Of a stretch of 12,488 bases of DNA, positions 7,745-12,488 are shown one piece after another. The stretch's first letter is position 1. Each line of letters opens with the position of its first letter. The DNA is taken from assembly GCA_964638775.1 (NCBI GenBank), contig CAZWZH010000134.1:1-12488 (forward strand). Reading direction: 5' to 3'. This stretch comes from Azophilus sp964638775. GTDB lineage: Bacteria > Pseudomonadota > Gammaproteobacteria > Pseudomonadales > Azotimanducaceae. Position numbers and translations under genes: made by a program. The notes beneath the pieces were generated by a model. That model saw nothing but the letters and a program-made list of their open reading frames with translations, was not told the DNA's origin and searched no databases.

Positions 7745-7800
7745 GGTAGGTGTCCCTATTTCGATGGTAGGTGTCCCTTTTTCGTCGAAAGGTAGGTGTC
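7745..7800 (+). repeat. Repeat cluster 4: three units of AAAGGTAGGTGTCCC
   Basis: Core units are at 7745-7754, 7766-7775 and 7791-7800, spaced 21 and 25 nt, all in plus orientation. The tails are CCTATTTC, CCTTTTTC and CCTATTCC, so each unit is followed by a pyrimidine-rich stretch. TCGA or TCGAAA precedes the second and third units. The cluster separates the dioxygenase gene from the vapBC operator. Confidence 0.92.
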
Positions 7801-7839
7801 CCTATTCCAAATTCCATCAACAGCACGATTATGGCTGTA

Positions 7840-7866
7840 CCATATTAAAAGATATGGGTAATATGG
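7840..7866. promoter_or_regulatory. Probable vapBC operator/promoter with inverted repeats
   Basis: CCATATTA (7840-7847) and TAATATGG (7859-7866) are perfect inverted arms, 11 nt apart. A third ATATGG (7852-7857) pairs with the same left arm. This layout suits a ribbon-helix-helix antitoxin binding its own promoter. TAATAT (7859-7864) is a good -10 box and would put the transcription start close to the ATG at 7871; no Shine-Dalgarno sequence is present. A leaderless message with autoregulation is therefore plausible. The -35 match (TGTACC region) is poor. Confidence 0.55.
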
Positions 7867-7870
7867 CCCC

Positions 7871-8119
7871 ATGAAAACCACCATCGACATCCACGACGAA
7901 TTGCTTCTGCAAGCCAAGCGTCATGCGAAACTTACCGCACGGCCATTGCGCGCCGTTGTCGAAGAAGGGCTACGTGCCGTGTTGCACAGTACCGATCACC
8001 CCCCCTCCTACCGGCTGCCCGACCTGAGAGTCGGCGACCCGGCTGCGGCTGACCCGTTGGCAAGCTACTCCTGGCCAGAACTTCGGGAGATGATTTACGG
8101 CGACCCCGGAACCCGGTGA
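7871..8119 (+). CDS. vapB: VapB-type antitoxin (ribbon-helix-helix)
   Basis: The 82-residue protein begins MKTTIDIHDELLLQAKRHAK, followed by a second helix ending VVEEGLRAVL. This is the beta-strand, helix, helix order of ribbon-helix-helix DNA-binding antitoxins. The C-terminal half (about 45-82, ending WPELREMIYGDPGTR) would be the flexible part that wraps the toxin. Its last codons overlap the toxin start by four bases (GTGA), which couples their translation. Expected functions are neutralising VapC and repressing the shared promoter at 7840-7866. Length is normal. The ATG at 7871 gives the canonical N-terminus and is preceded by no ribosome-binding site. Subfamily assignment comes from the partner; the fold itself is well supported. 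Confidence 0.88.
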   Translation: MKTTIDIHDELLLQAKRHAKLTARPLRAVVEEGLRAVLHSTDHPPSYRLPDLRVGDPAAADPLASYSWPELREMIYGDPGTR

Positions 8120-8571
8120 TCGCGGTCGACACCAATATCCTCGTCTACGCCCACCGCCGCGAATCTCAATTCGGCGAGGCGGCACATGCCCTGTTGACGG
8201 ATCTCGCCGAGGGCGACCGAGCCTGGTCGATTCCCTGGCCGTGCTGCTACGAGTTCCTGAGCGTGGTGACCAATCGCCGCATCTGGAAAGACCAGCCCAC
8301 AACGCCGGAACAGGCCTGGCTGCAGTTTCATGCCTGGTACGCATCGCCCACCAACCGGATGATCGGAGAAACACAGGATTTCGACCAGACCCTGCAACGA
8401 TTCGTACATCGGCCGCACGTGGTCGGAGGAGTCGTACACGACGCGCGAATTGCGGCAATTTGCATCGCGCACGGCGTCGACGTTCTGCTCACACGCGACC
8501 GCGACTTCTCGCTGTTTCCGGAACTCCCCACCCGCGATCCACTGGCGACACTATCGTCGCGGTCTCCATAA
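8116..8571 (+). CDS. vapC: VapC-type PIN-domain toxin ribonuclease
   Basis: The 151-residue PIN protein has the expected acidic metal-binding residues: Asp5 in MIAVDTNILVYAHR, Glu46 in YEFLSVV, Asp109 in VVHDARIAAIC, and Asp128 with Asp130 in LLTRDRDFSLFPEL. Such toxins cleave RNA, commonly tRNA or rRNA at a defined site; the target cannot be predicted here. The start is GTG 8116, overlapping the antitoxin stop, with translation probably coupled. The full set of catalytic residues suggests an active enzyme. The operon is bracketed by repeat clusters 4 and 5 in the same orientation, about 1 kb apart. Confidence 0.92.
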   Translation: MIAVDTNILVYAHRRESQFGEAAHALLTDLAEGDRAWSIPWPCCYEFLSVVTNRRIWKDQPTTPEQAWLQFHAWYASPTNRMIGETQDFDQTLQRFVHRPHVVGGVVHDARIAAICIAHGVDVLLTRDRDFSLFPELPTRDPLATLSSRSP

Positions 8572-8745
8572 CGGCAAACGCAAGACGCCTGCAACCTCGT
8601 CCAGAGATCGCCTCAATGAATTGCAGGTGCTCTGAAACGTCTGTACACCTTCTCGTTTCCGCAAGGGTTTTCCGACCAGGAACTGTACGCTCCTACCAGC
8701 CTCACACTGCAATACGCGGCTATCGATTCGGCGAAAACGCGAAAA

Positions 8746-8776
8746 GGTAGGTGTCCCCAATCGGCCCCAATCGGCC
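8746..8776 (+). repeat. Solitary repeat unit (cluster 5) with a tandem CCCAATCGGC doublet
   Basis: One GGTAGGTGTC core lies at 8746-8755, preceded by AAAA and followed by CCCAATCGGCC in two tandem copies up to about 8776. The doublet closely resembles CCCAATTCGGCT twice after cluster 1. The unit lies in the 266-nt gap after vapC. The rest of that gap (8572-8740) shows no gene; it contains only a loose CCTGCAA/TTGCAGG inverted pair. Confidence 0.88.
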
Positions 8777-8784
8777 AACGAACC

Positions 8785-8814
8785 AAAACCCGGATGGCCT
8801 CCGTCCCGGGTTTT
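8785..8814. terminator. Candidate bidirectional rho-independent terminator
   Basis: AAAACCCGG (8785-8793) pairs perfectly with CCGGGTTTT (8806-8814) around a 12-base loop. The A-run and T-run flank a GC stem on both strands, so it can act in either direction. It lies between the converging vapC gene and the minus-strand gene ending at 8838, where a shared terminator is expected. Confidence 0.65.
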
Positions 8815-8837
8815 CCGTCAATGCCCATCGCCGGCAG

Positions 8838-9260
8838 TCACGCGCGGCACTGCCAGGCAAAGTTCTCAAGGTCGCTGCGGGCATCGGCCAGGTCGAAACG
8901 CATGGCGCGCTCGTCCGCTACCTGGACGACCAGGCGGTCGGCACTCACGGCTTGCTCCAGCAACTCCCACCAGGCGGGAATGTAGACCCCAAAGGCATCG
9001 GGCGCCCGATGCACGATCTGCTGCCGCATCGCTTCGTCATCGAAGCCCCATTTCAGGAGGACAGGAGACTCGACATCACGGCTGGCGCCAACAGCAATCC
9101 CCACAACGAGCTTTTTGCGATTGCAGAAGAAATACAGGCCGGAGGACGGGTGGGCAGGGGACTCGGGCTCTACCCACACCTGCAGGCGCCGCTCGTCCAT
9201 GAATTCGCCGGCGGTATCGAAAACCAGGGAAACCGCGAGCAGCAGCACGCCGAAACTCAT
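8838..9260 (-). CDS. Small exported protein, possibly VasI/TagO-like fold
   Basis: The 140-residue protein has a short hydrophobic N-terminus (MSFGVLLLAVSLVFDTAGEF) that could be a signal peptide or anchor. It then has RRLQVWVEPESP, GLYFFCNRKKLVVGIAVG, a central tryptophan, and a C-terminal RLVVQVADERAMRFDLADAR followed by a late Cys (WQCRA). The order of elements, ending in a basic strand, FDL, a helix and a Cys, resembles small periplasmic proteins often labelled type VI secretion-associated VasI/TagO. No secretion genes are nearby, so that label says little about role. A good ribosome-binding site precedes the ATG, and the start overlaps the upstream gene's stop by four bases. The plus-strand frame across this region is treated as a shadow. 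Confidence 0.6.
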   Translation of the reverse strand: MSFGVLLLAVSLVFDTAGEFMDERRLQVWVEPESPAHPSSGLYFFCNRKKLVVGIAVGASRDVESPVLLKWGFDDEAMRQQIVHRAPDAFGVYIPAWWELLEQAVSADRLVVQVADERAMRFDLADARSDLENFAWQCRA

Positions 9261-9481
9261 CGGTCACGTCCTTCCCGCTTCCGGGGCAGCACCCTGTCCT
9301 CGTTCCAGGGAACGAGCAGCACGATCACGAACAGCCAAAGTACCCAGGCCCACCACGGCGCGATCTCGCTTTCGAGAACCATCACCAAACCGACGCTTGC
9401 CCAGACGGTCCAGATATAGCCGACATGCATTTGCAAACGCCGCCTTTGCGAGTGGCACAGCCACTCTGTGGACTTGATCAA
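9257..9481 (-). CDS. Small inner-membrane protein of unknown function
   Basis: The 74-residue frame contains a hydrophobic region of about 40 residues (YIWTVWASVGLVMVLESE and WWAWVLWLFVIVLLVPW), which fits two transmembrane helices joined by a short acidic turn. The C-terminus is basic and polar. The frame opens at TTG 9481; an internal ATG at 9430 (MHVGYIW) is an equally good start and would give 57 residues. No family was recognised. It overlaps the next gene by four bases (ATGA), so the two products are probably made together, and a membrane/periplasm pair is plausible. An AT-rich stretch at 9560-9620 upstream may hold the promoter. Confidence 0.55.
   Translation of the reverse strand: MIKSTEWLCHSQRRRLQMHVGYIWTVWASVGLVMVLESEIAPWWAWVLWLFVIVLLVPWNEDRVLPRKREGRDR
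9269..9275 (-). promoter_or_regulatory. Ribosome-binding site of the 140-aa exported protein
   Basis: GGAAGGA on the minus strand lies eight bases before ATG 9260, inside the end of the upstream membrane-protein gene. It supports this start and minus-strand coding here, against the longer plus-strand frame. Confidence 0.7.
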
Positions 9482-9498
9482 TGTTCGTTCACCGAACA
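9482..9498. promoter_or_regulatory. Operator-like inverted repeat TGTTCG-N5-CGAACA
   Basis: TGTTCG (9482-9487) and CGAACA (9493-9498) are perfect inverted arms around five bases. The site touches the TTG start of the 74-aa gene and lies 51 nt upstream of its alternative ATG. Spacing and length fit a dimeric repressor site, or a small hairpin. No regulator gene is adjacent. Confidence 0.3.
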
Positions 9499-9876
9499 GT
9501 GCGGCCCGGTTCCTCTCCTCCTTCCGCGCGAGAATCAGCTTGACACAACGAGTTTGTCCTTGAGTTAATTTTTCGTATTTAAACCAGCCTTTTTTATATT
9601 GATTGGGTTAATACAATGCATTTTTCGCTCCCAGACTTGCCGGCGCCCGCTGGTGATTCTCAAAATGCGTATCCGGCAAATCCCGAATGCAAAGCATCGC
9701 TCCCAACAGAAGCACTCGACGGCGACATCGAGAGACTCTCGCACCGTGGGCGCGCTGGAGTTCGACCTTGACGCCGACAGCGTCGCCGAAACGCCGCTCG
9801 CGGGTCTCCTGAGCAGCAGCGGTGTACGCCCCTTCCGGGCACAACACGCCGATTCGCACGGATTCAGCGTTCTTCT
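9499..9876. other. Stretch without a convincing gene, including an AT-rich block
   Basis: Open frames exist on both strands here, but none has a ribosome-binding site, signal peptide or recognisable motif. An AT-rich block at about 9560-9620 contrasts with the GC-rich surroundings and may carry the promoter of the 74/140-aa pair. TTGACA on the plus strand (9540-9545) has no good -10 partner. The frames could also be eroded remnants of a former gene. Confidence 0.5.
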
Positions 9877-10650
9877 TCAAAGTGCGAAGCGTAACGAGAG
9901 CCGGAGTCCGTGGCCCTGAAGTTTCGCGCGCGTCACCGCAAAATCGAGAAGCAACGGCTCCCGGCTCCCGTCGCGCCAGTTCACGCGACCCTGGCCCTGA
10001 TCTGTCTGCAGGAAACCCAAGTCGCTGTACCGCCACGCCAGCTCGAGCGTCGTTCGCGCGTTGAGCTCTGCCGCTACGCCGGCCGTCACCGTCCAGGCGA
10101 AGCCGGTTCGGCTTCCGCCCGGCACGACGGTCGTCGTTCTGGGGAAGGTCATGTGGGTATTGCGGATTCGATTGCGCGCGATTCCGGCGCCGGCGCCGGC
10201 CAGGAAATTCAGTGAGCCGACCTTCGGCAGTCGCGGGCCGGCCATGTCGACGTAGGCAATGACCATCCCGGCCAGCGATGACGCATCCGCAGCAACCGAC
10301 TGCCGGCGCCCAGGCTCCAGAAAGTTGGCGCGGCCGTCGAATTCGAAGTCGGGCCGGTACGCCACGGCGACCTCCAGACGCGCCACGGAAGCCGCGTCAT
10401 AGCCGAGCCCCGCTTCGAGGGCAGGCACGTTCCCGAAACCGCCGCGCGACCGGTACGGAGCTCCGTCCGGGCCCTGGCCGCAACCGTACAGGGCTGCCGG
10501 TGACTCGCTCGAACAGTCCCTGTCGGTGAATACGGTTCCCGCCGGGTGATCGAAGCCGACGCCGACTCGCGCGTAAAATTCACCGGCATCCACTGGCCCG
10601 GAAACCGCCACCGCCAAGATCCCGATCAGGAAAGGGATGACTGCCAGCAC
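9877..10650 (-). CDS. Outer-membrane beta-barrel protein (257 aa)
   Basis: A signal peptide (MLAVIPFLIGILAVAVSGPVDA, probable cleavage before Gly23) leads into alternating strand and loop segments typical of small opacity/OmpW-like barrels: GEFYARVGVGFD, ALEAGLGYDAASVARLEVAVAYRP, LNFLAGAGAGIARN, GFAWTVTAGVAAEL, LELAWRYSDLG and a final HGLRLSLRFAL. An early loop carries a Cys pair (DCSSESPAALYGC) that could form a disulfide. The start is GTG 10650; the frame upstream meets a TAA after 13 codons with no ATG, GTG or TTG. It lies 62 nt downstream of another barrel gene on the same strand and is probably cotranscribed with it. Its role, whether structural, adhesive or pore-forming, is unknown. Confidence 0.82.
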   Translation of the reverse strand: MLAVIPFLIGILAVAVSGPVDAGEFYARVGVGFDHPAGTVFTDRDCSSESPAALYGCGQGPDGAPYRSRGGFGNVPALEAGLGYDAASVARLEVAVAYRPDFEFDGRANFLEPGRRQSVAADASSLAGMVIAYVDMAGPRLPKVGSLNFLAGAGAGIARNRIRNTHMTFPRTTTVVPGGSRTGFAWTVTAGVAAELNARTTLELAWRYSDLGFLQTDQGQGRVNWRDGSREPLLLDFAVTRAKLQGHGLRLSLRFAL

Positions 10651-10712
10651 GATCTGACTCGTCCGCCCATTCCCGCGTTATGTCCGCTTCGATCGTGGAT
10701 TCCGCCGAACCA

Positions 10713-11579
10713 CTACAGATACCAGGCCAGGCTCAGTACCACGCTCCACGCGCGGGCATCCAACTCGGATGGAACCATGACGCCGACATCGTTGAAGGGG
10801 GTAACCCAGCGCTTTGCCTTGTAGGAGGTGTAGCGTGACTCGAGCCGCAGCCCCATCCGGCTCTGCATCGCTTTCTCCACACCCAGGCCGATCATCCAGC
10901 CATCGAGGTCCGTGTCACGCCGTTCGGATCCCGACGTGAAGTCAGGTGTATCGGGCGCGGGCGAACAAGGCGTGGGTGACAGGCATCCGTGAAACCGGTT
11001 CGTGAAGGATCCATCAAACCAGCGAACGCCGCCGATCGCATAGACGCTTGCGTTTATCGACCGCAACGCCGCAGGGCTGCCGCCGAGCCTGATCGTGAGC
11101 CCGTAGCTCCGGTTTCCCTCATACGTCCATTGATCCGGCCAGAACTCGCCGAGTTGATTGCGCCCCGCGGACACGCCGATTCCGTCGAATTCCCCCTCCA
11201 CCTCGCCGCCGCGAAAGTCGATCTCGGCCTGGCCGCCAATGTAATAGCCATTGTCGCCAAGGTGCAGCCGGAACCCCGCGATGGCGCCGGCGCCGTAATT
11301 CAGCCCATCGCCGCTCACCCGGTCCTGCAACACCAGGCCCCGGCGCGGTTCGGGGACCAGGGTGTTTGCCGCTCTGGTGTCGACGGTCTTGTCAAACGAA
11401 GCATCGAGACCGCCCACGGGTACTGCAAGGCCGACATAGACGCTCCCGCCATCCCCGGCAGCAACCTCATCAGTGCACAAGACACCCGGTACGACCGCCA
11501 GCGTGTACGCCAGCAGCGGCAAGCGTACCGCCTTCAGACCGCGGCAAGTCACTCGCTTGCGACGACCCCCCGGGATCAT
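10713..11579 (-). CDS. Outer-membrane beta-barrel protein (288 aa)
   Basis: The N-terminus has a basic n-region (GGRRKR), a hydrophobic core (LPLLAYTLAVVPGVLC) and a probable cleavage after EVAA near residue 41. The mature part shows amphipathic strands such as SVYVGLAVPVGG, GAGAIAGFRLHLGDNGYYIGG, SYGLTIRLGG, SVYAIGGVRWFDG, MGLRLESRYTSYKAKRW and the final AWSVVLSLAWYL. A loop holds two cysteines (GCLSPTPCSP). It fits the 8-10-stranded outer-membrane barrel class but is clearly different in sequence from its 257-aa neighbour. The start at ATG 11579 lacks a good ribosome-binding site and overlaps the stop of a 24-codon frame upstream, suggesting translational coupling. An internal GTG (before TCRGLK) is an alternative start. 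Function is unknown. Confidence 0.78.
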   Translation of the reverse strand: MIPGGRRKRVTCRGLKAVRLPLLAYTLAVVPGVLCTDEVAAGDGGSVYVGLAVPVGGLDASFDKTVDTRAANTLVPEPRRGLVLQDRVSGDGLNYGAGAIAGFRLHLGDNGYYIGGQAEIDFRGGEVEGEFDGIGVSAGRNQLGEFWPDQWTYEGNRSYGLTIRLGGSPAALRSINASVYAIGGVRWFDGSFTNRFHGCLSPTPCSPAPDTPDFTSGSERRDTDLDGWMIGLGVEKAMQSRMGLRLESRYTSYKAKRWVTPFNDVGVMVPSELDARAWSVVLSLAWYL

Positions 11580-11650
11580 CGGCTCGCGTGCCCCGGAAAC
11601 ACCGAAGAGATGATCCGGTTTCTCCGCCGGCAGATCGCTCGATGGTTCAT
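11576..11650 (-). CDS. Possible 24-aa leader peptide coupled to the 288-aa barrel gene
   Basis: The frame starts at ATG 11650, preceded at five bases by a strong AAAGGA site (11656-11661 on the minus strand). It reads MNHRAICRRRNRIISSVFPG and ends HASR before TGA. The stop overlaps the barrel gene's ATG as ATGA. The peptide is basic with no known motif. The only good ribosome-binding site upstream of the barrel gene thus serves this frame, so it may be a leader that delivers ribosomes to the next start. A frameshift that separated the true N-terminus from the barrel frame is the main alternative. Confidence 0.4.
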   Translation of the reverse strand: MNHRAICRRRNRIISSVFPGHASR

Positions 11651-11740
11651 GGGGTTCCTTTCGACCCAGGTCAGTTCTTCAATCCAGATTGAGTCAACAC
11701 TCTCCACCAGGCCCGGTTCGAGCGAGGCCGCTCCAACAGC

Positions 11741-11962
11741 CTATGGAGAGGATTTGTGATCGGCCATGCAGATCACCATGCGGCCGTCCTGCCCGCAGCG
11801 CGTGCAGATGCTTCGCTCCCGCACGAACCGCGAATCCCGTTCCATCGCGCGGATCTCCATGACGACGTCCATGTAGCTCGACTGGACCAGCGCAGCCAGG
11901 CACTCGGTGCACAAAGCCGGTCTGAGCCGCACTTCAATCTCGACCCGCAGGCCTTGTGTCAT
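11741..11962 (-). CDS. Small Cys-pair (zinc-ribbon-like) protein of unknown function
   Basis: The 73-residue product has two CxxC pairs, Cys18-x2-Cys21 (CTEC) and Cys53-x2-Cys56 (CTRC), 31 residues apart, plus Cys65. This is the usual arrangement of a four-cysteine zinc ribbon. No signal peptide or membrane segment is present, so it is likely cytoplasmic. No specific family was recognised. Its ATG overlaps the stop of the upstream 58-codon gene as ATGA, and no ribosome-binding site of its own is evident, so translation is probably coupled. About 90 nt separate its stop from the leader frame of the barrel gene. Confidence 0.55.
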   Translation of the reverse strand: MTQGLRVEIEVRLRPALCTECLAALVQSSYMDVVMEIRAMERDSRFVRERSICTRCGQDGRMVICMADHKSSP

Positions 11963-12135
11963 CGCTTCAGTTCATCCACGACGGGGTTGGCCACCCAACG
12001 CACGAACCGCGACGCACAGTCTGCGTAACTGTGCTGCGTGGTGGGCATCAGGTCCGTCATGAACACGGCCATACGGTAGCGCTCGAGATCCCGTTCAAGC
12101 CGCTCCAGGTAACGGTCTCGCTCCAATTCGTCCAT
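11959..12135 (-). CDS. Small hypothetical protein (58 aa) with an acidic/basic N-terminal helix
   Basis: The frame runs from ATG 12135 to TGA 11959-11961. It begins MDELERDRYLERLERDLERY, a strongly charged amphipathic helix likely to form a coiled coil, continues with a short hydrophobic stretch (RMAVFMTDLMP), and ends VANPVVDELKR. A clear AAAGGA ribosome-binding site lies eight bases before the ATG. The stop overlaps the start of the 73-aa Cys-pair gene, so the two form a translationally coupled unit. No family was recognised. The charged helix could bind the partner protein; that is a guess. Confidence 0.6.
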   Translation of the reverse strand: MDELERDRYLERLERDLERYRMAVFMTDLMPTTQHSYADCASRFVRWVANPVVDELKR

Positions 12136-12143
12136 TCAGCATG

Positions 12144-12149
12144 TCCTTT
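12144..12149 (-). promoter_or_regulatory. Ribosome-binding site of the 58-aa gene
   Basis: AAAGGA on the minus strand, eight bases before ATG 12135, is the best support that this short frame is translated. The bases from here to the insertion-sequence end near 12350 hold no other supported gene; a 68-codon plus-strand frame there has neither a ribosome-binding site nor a known motif. Confidence 0.65.
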
Positions 12150-12352
12150 GAGATAAAGCGGGACCCGGCCCCCGAAAAGGATGATGGAGACCTGCCCCTA
12201 AGCCAAGGCTGCAACCAGCGTGGCGACGAAGATTATAGACCGATCATGTTGAAATCCAACAAGCCCGGCTGCGCATTGCATCGCTTTGCCCCTGGCCGGC
12301 GCAAGCGCGGCTCGACATTCGCCCAAGGGTTCATAAATAAATGTTAACACTA

Positions 12353-12488
12353 CTGTCCGGTTAATTCTCGAATAAATTCAATTGCTTAGAGTTCATGTGG
12401 TCCTCGGAAGTGTAGTTGGAATCCAAAAACCCCTTGTTTAGTGGGATTTTCTCGAACAAGGTAACCGAAAACACCTGTAGCAATGTGT
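12353..12488 (-). mobile_element. 3' end of an IS4-family insertion sequence (partial, runs off the right edge)
   Basis: The transposase end below is followed directly by CTGTCCGGTTAA read from outside inward (12353-12364), the likely terminal inverted repeat. The exact outer boundary is uncertain, at about 12350-12353. The other end and any target duplication lie outside the window. Composition drops sharply in GC across this boundary. Confidence 0.6.
12361..12488 (-). CDS. IS4-family transposase, C-terminal 41 residues (5' part outside the window)
   Basis: The minus-strand frame reads TLLQVFSVTLFEKIPLNK, continues GFLDSNYTSEDHMNSKQ and ends LNLFEN before TAA 12361-12363. The run LLQ-(I/V)-(L/F)-SV-(T/S)-LFEK followed by a short linker and a terminal Q-L-x-L-F-(D/E/N) is, to my knowledge, characteristic of IS4 transposases with an N-terminal DUF4372-type domain. 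These cut and paste their own element by DDE chemistry; the catalytic residues lie in the missing part. Only the tail is visible, so whether the gene is intact cannot be judged. Another frame here (ending GPHEL) was considered and rejected. Confidence 0.75.
   Translation of the reverse strand, partial: TLLQVFSVTLFEKIPLNKGFLDSNYTSEDHMNSKQLNLFEN

Noticed and set aside
81..7800. CRISPR array
   Set aside because: The units are only about 15 bases with 5-15 base spacers, there are at most four per cluster, and no cas genes are present.
8751..9419. Plus-strand open frame of 222 codons after vapC
   Set aside because: It begins inside a repeat unit and runs through the terminator hairpin. The minus-strand pair has a ribosome-binding site, an ATGA overlap and membrane/signal features.
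9608..10036. Minus-strand 142-codon frame and plus-strand 106-codon frame near 9600-9919
   Set aside because: They overlap each other and the barrel gene end, with no ribosome-binding site or motif. Kept only as a possible gene remnant.
10989..11759. Plus-strand open frame of 256 codons
   Set aside because: It is antisense to the 288-aa barrel gene, which has a signal peptide and typical strands; no motif on the plus strand.
12141..12347. Plus-strand 68-codon frame
   Set aside because: No ribosome-binding site or motif. It overlaps the ribosome-binding site of the opposite-strand 58-aa gene and ends next to the insertion-sequence boundary.
12386..12488. Alternative minus-strand frame at the right edge ending GPHEL
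   Set aside because: The frame ending LNLFEN matches IS4 transposase tails and ends right at the terminal repeat; both cannot be coding.

Overview
The window reads as chromosomal DNA of a GC-rich Gram-negative bacterium, probably a gammaproteobacterium. The basis is the TonB-dependent receptor, two small outer-membrane barrels, a TPR-sulfotransferase, a vapBC pair and an IS4-type transposase end. No rRNA, tRNA or CRISPR was seen, and I cannot name the genus.

Left part (1-8760). A short repeat, consensus AAAGGTAGGTGTCCC, occurs 14 times in five intergenic clusters and nowhere else in the window. It divides this part into modules: (a) a TPR-sulfotransferase (174-2234, +) convergent, one base apart, with an alpha/beta-hydrolase (2236-3165, -); (b) a beta-propeller-like protein (3343-4272, -) bracketed by oppositely oriented clusters; (c) a TonB-dependent receptor (4605-7070, +) followed 32 nt later by an aspartyl/asparaginyl beta-hydroxylase-like dioxygenase (7103-7678, +); (d) a vapBC toxin-antitoxin operon (7871-8571, +). 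At the extreme left edge a minus-strand reading frame resembles the N-terminus of a GreA/GreB-type factor, but no normal start codon remains next to the repeats.

Right part (8838-12488). All genes here are on the minus strand. In transcription order they are the 3' end of an IS4-family transposase running off the window (12361-12488), two overlapping small genes (58 aa, and a 73 aa Cys-pair protein), a possible 24-aa leader ORF overlapping an outer-membrane barrel gene (288 aa), a second barrel (257 aa), a stretch of about 395 nt with no convincing gene, and an overlapping pair encoding a small membrane protein and an exported 140-aa protein. The last gene converges on vapBC at a hairpin that could terminate transcription in both directions.

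How the genes might work together is inference. The receptor/dioxygenase pair, the sulfotransferase and the propeller protein could form a system that imports or modifies a peptide or glycan at the envelope. The repeats look like a dispersed REP-type or MITE-like element whose partner enzyme is not in this window. The most notable points are the repeat arrays at nearly every module boundary, the in-frame amber codon ahead of the dioxygenase, and the leader ORF ahead of the 288-aa barrel.
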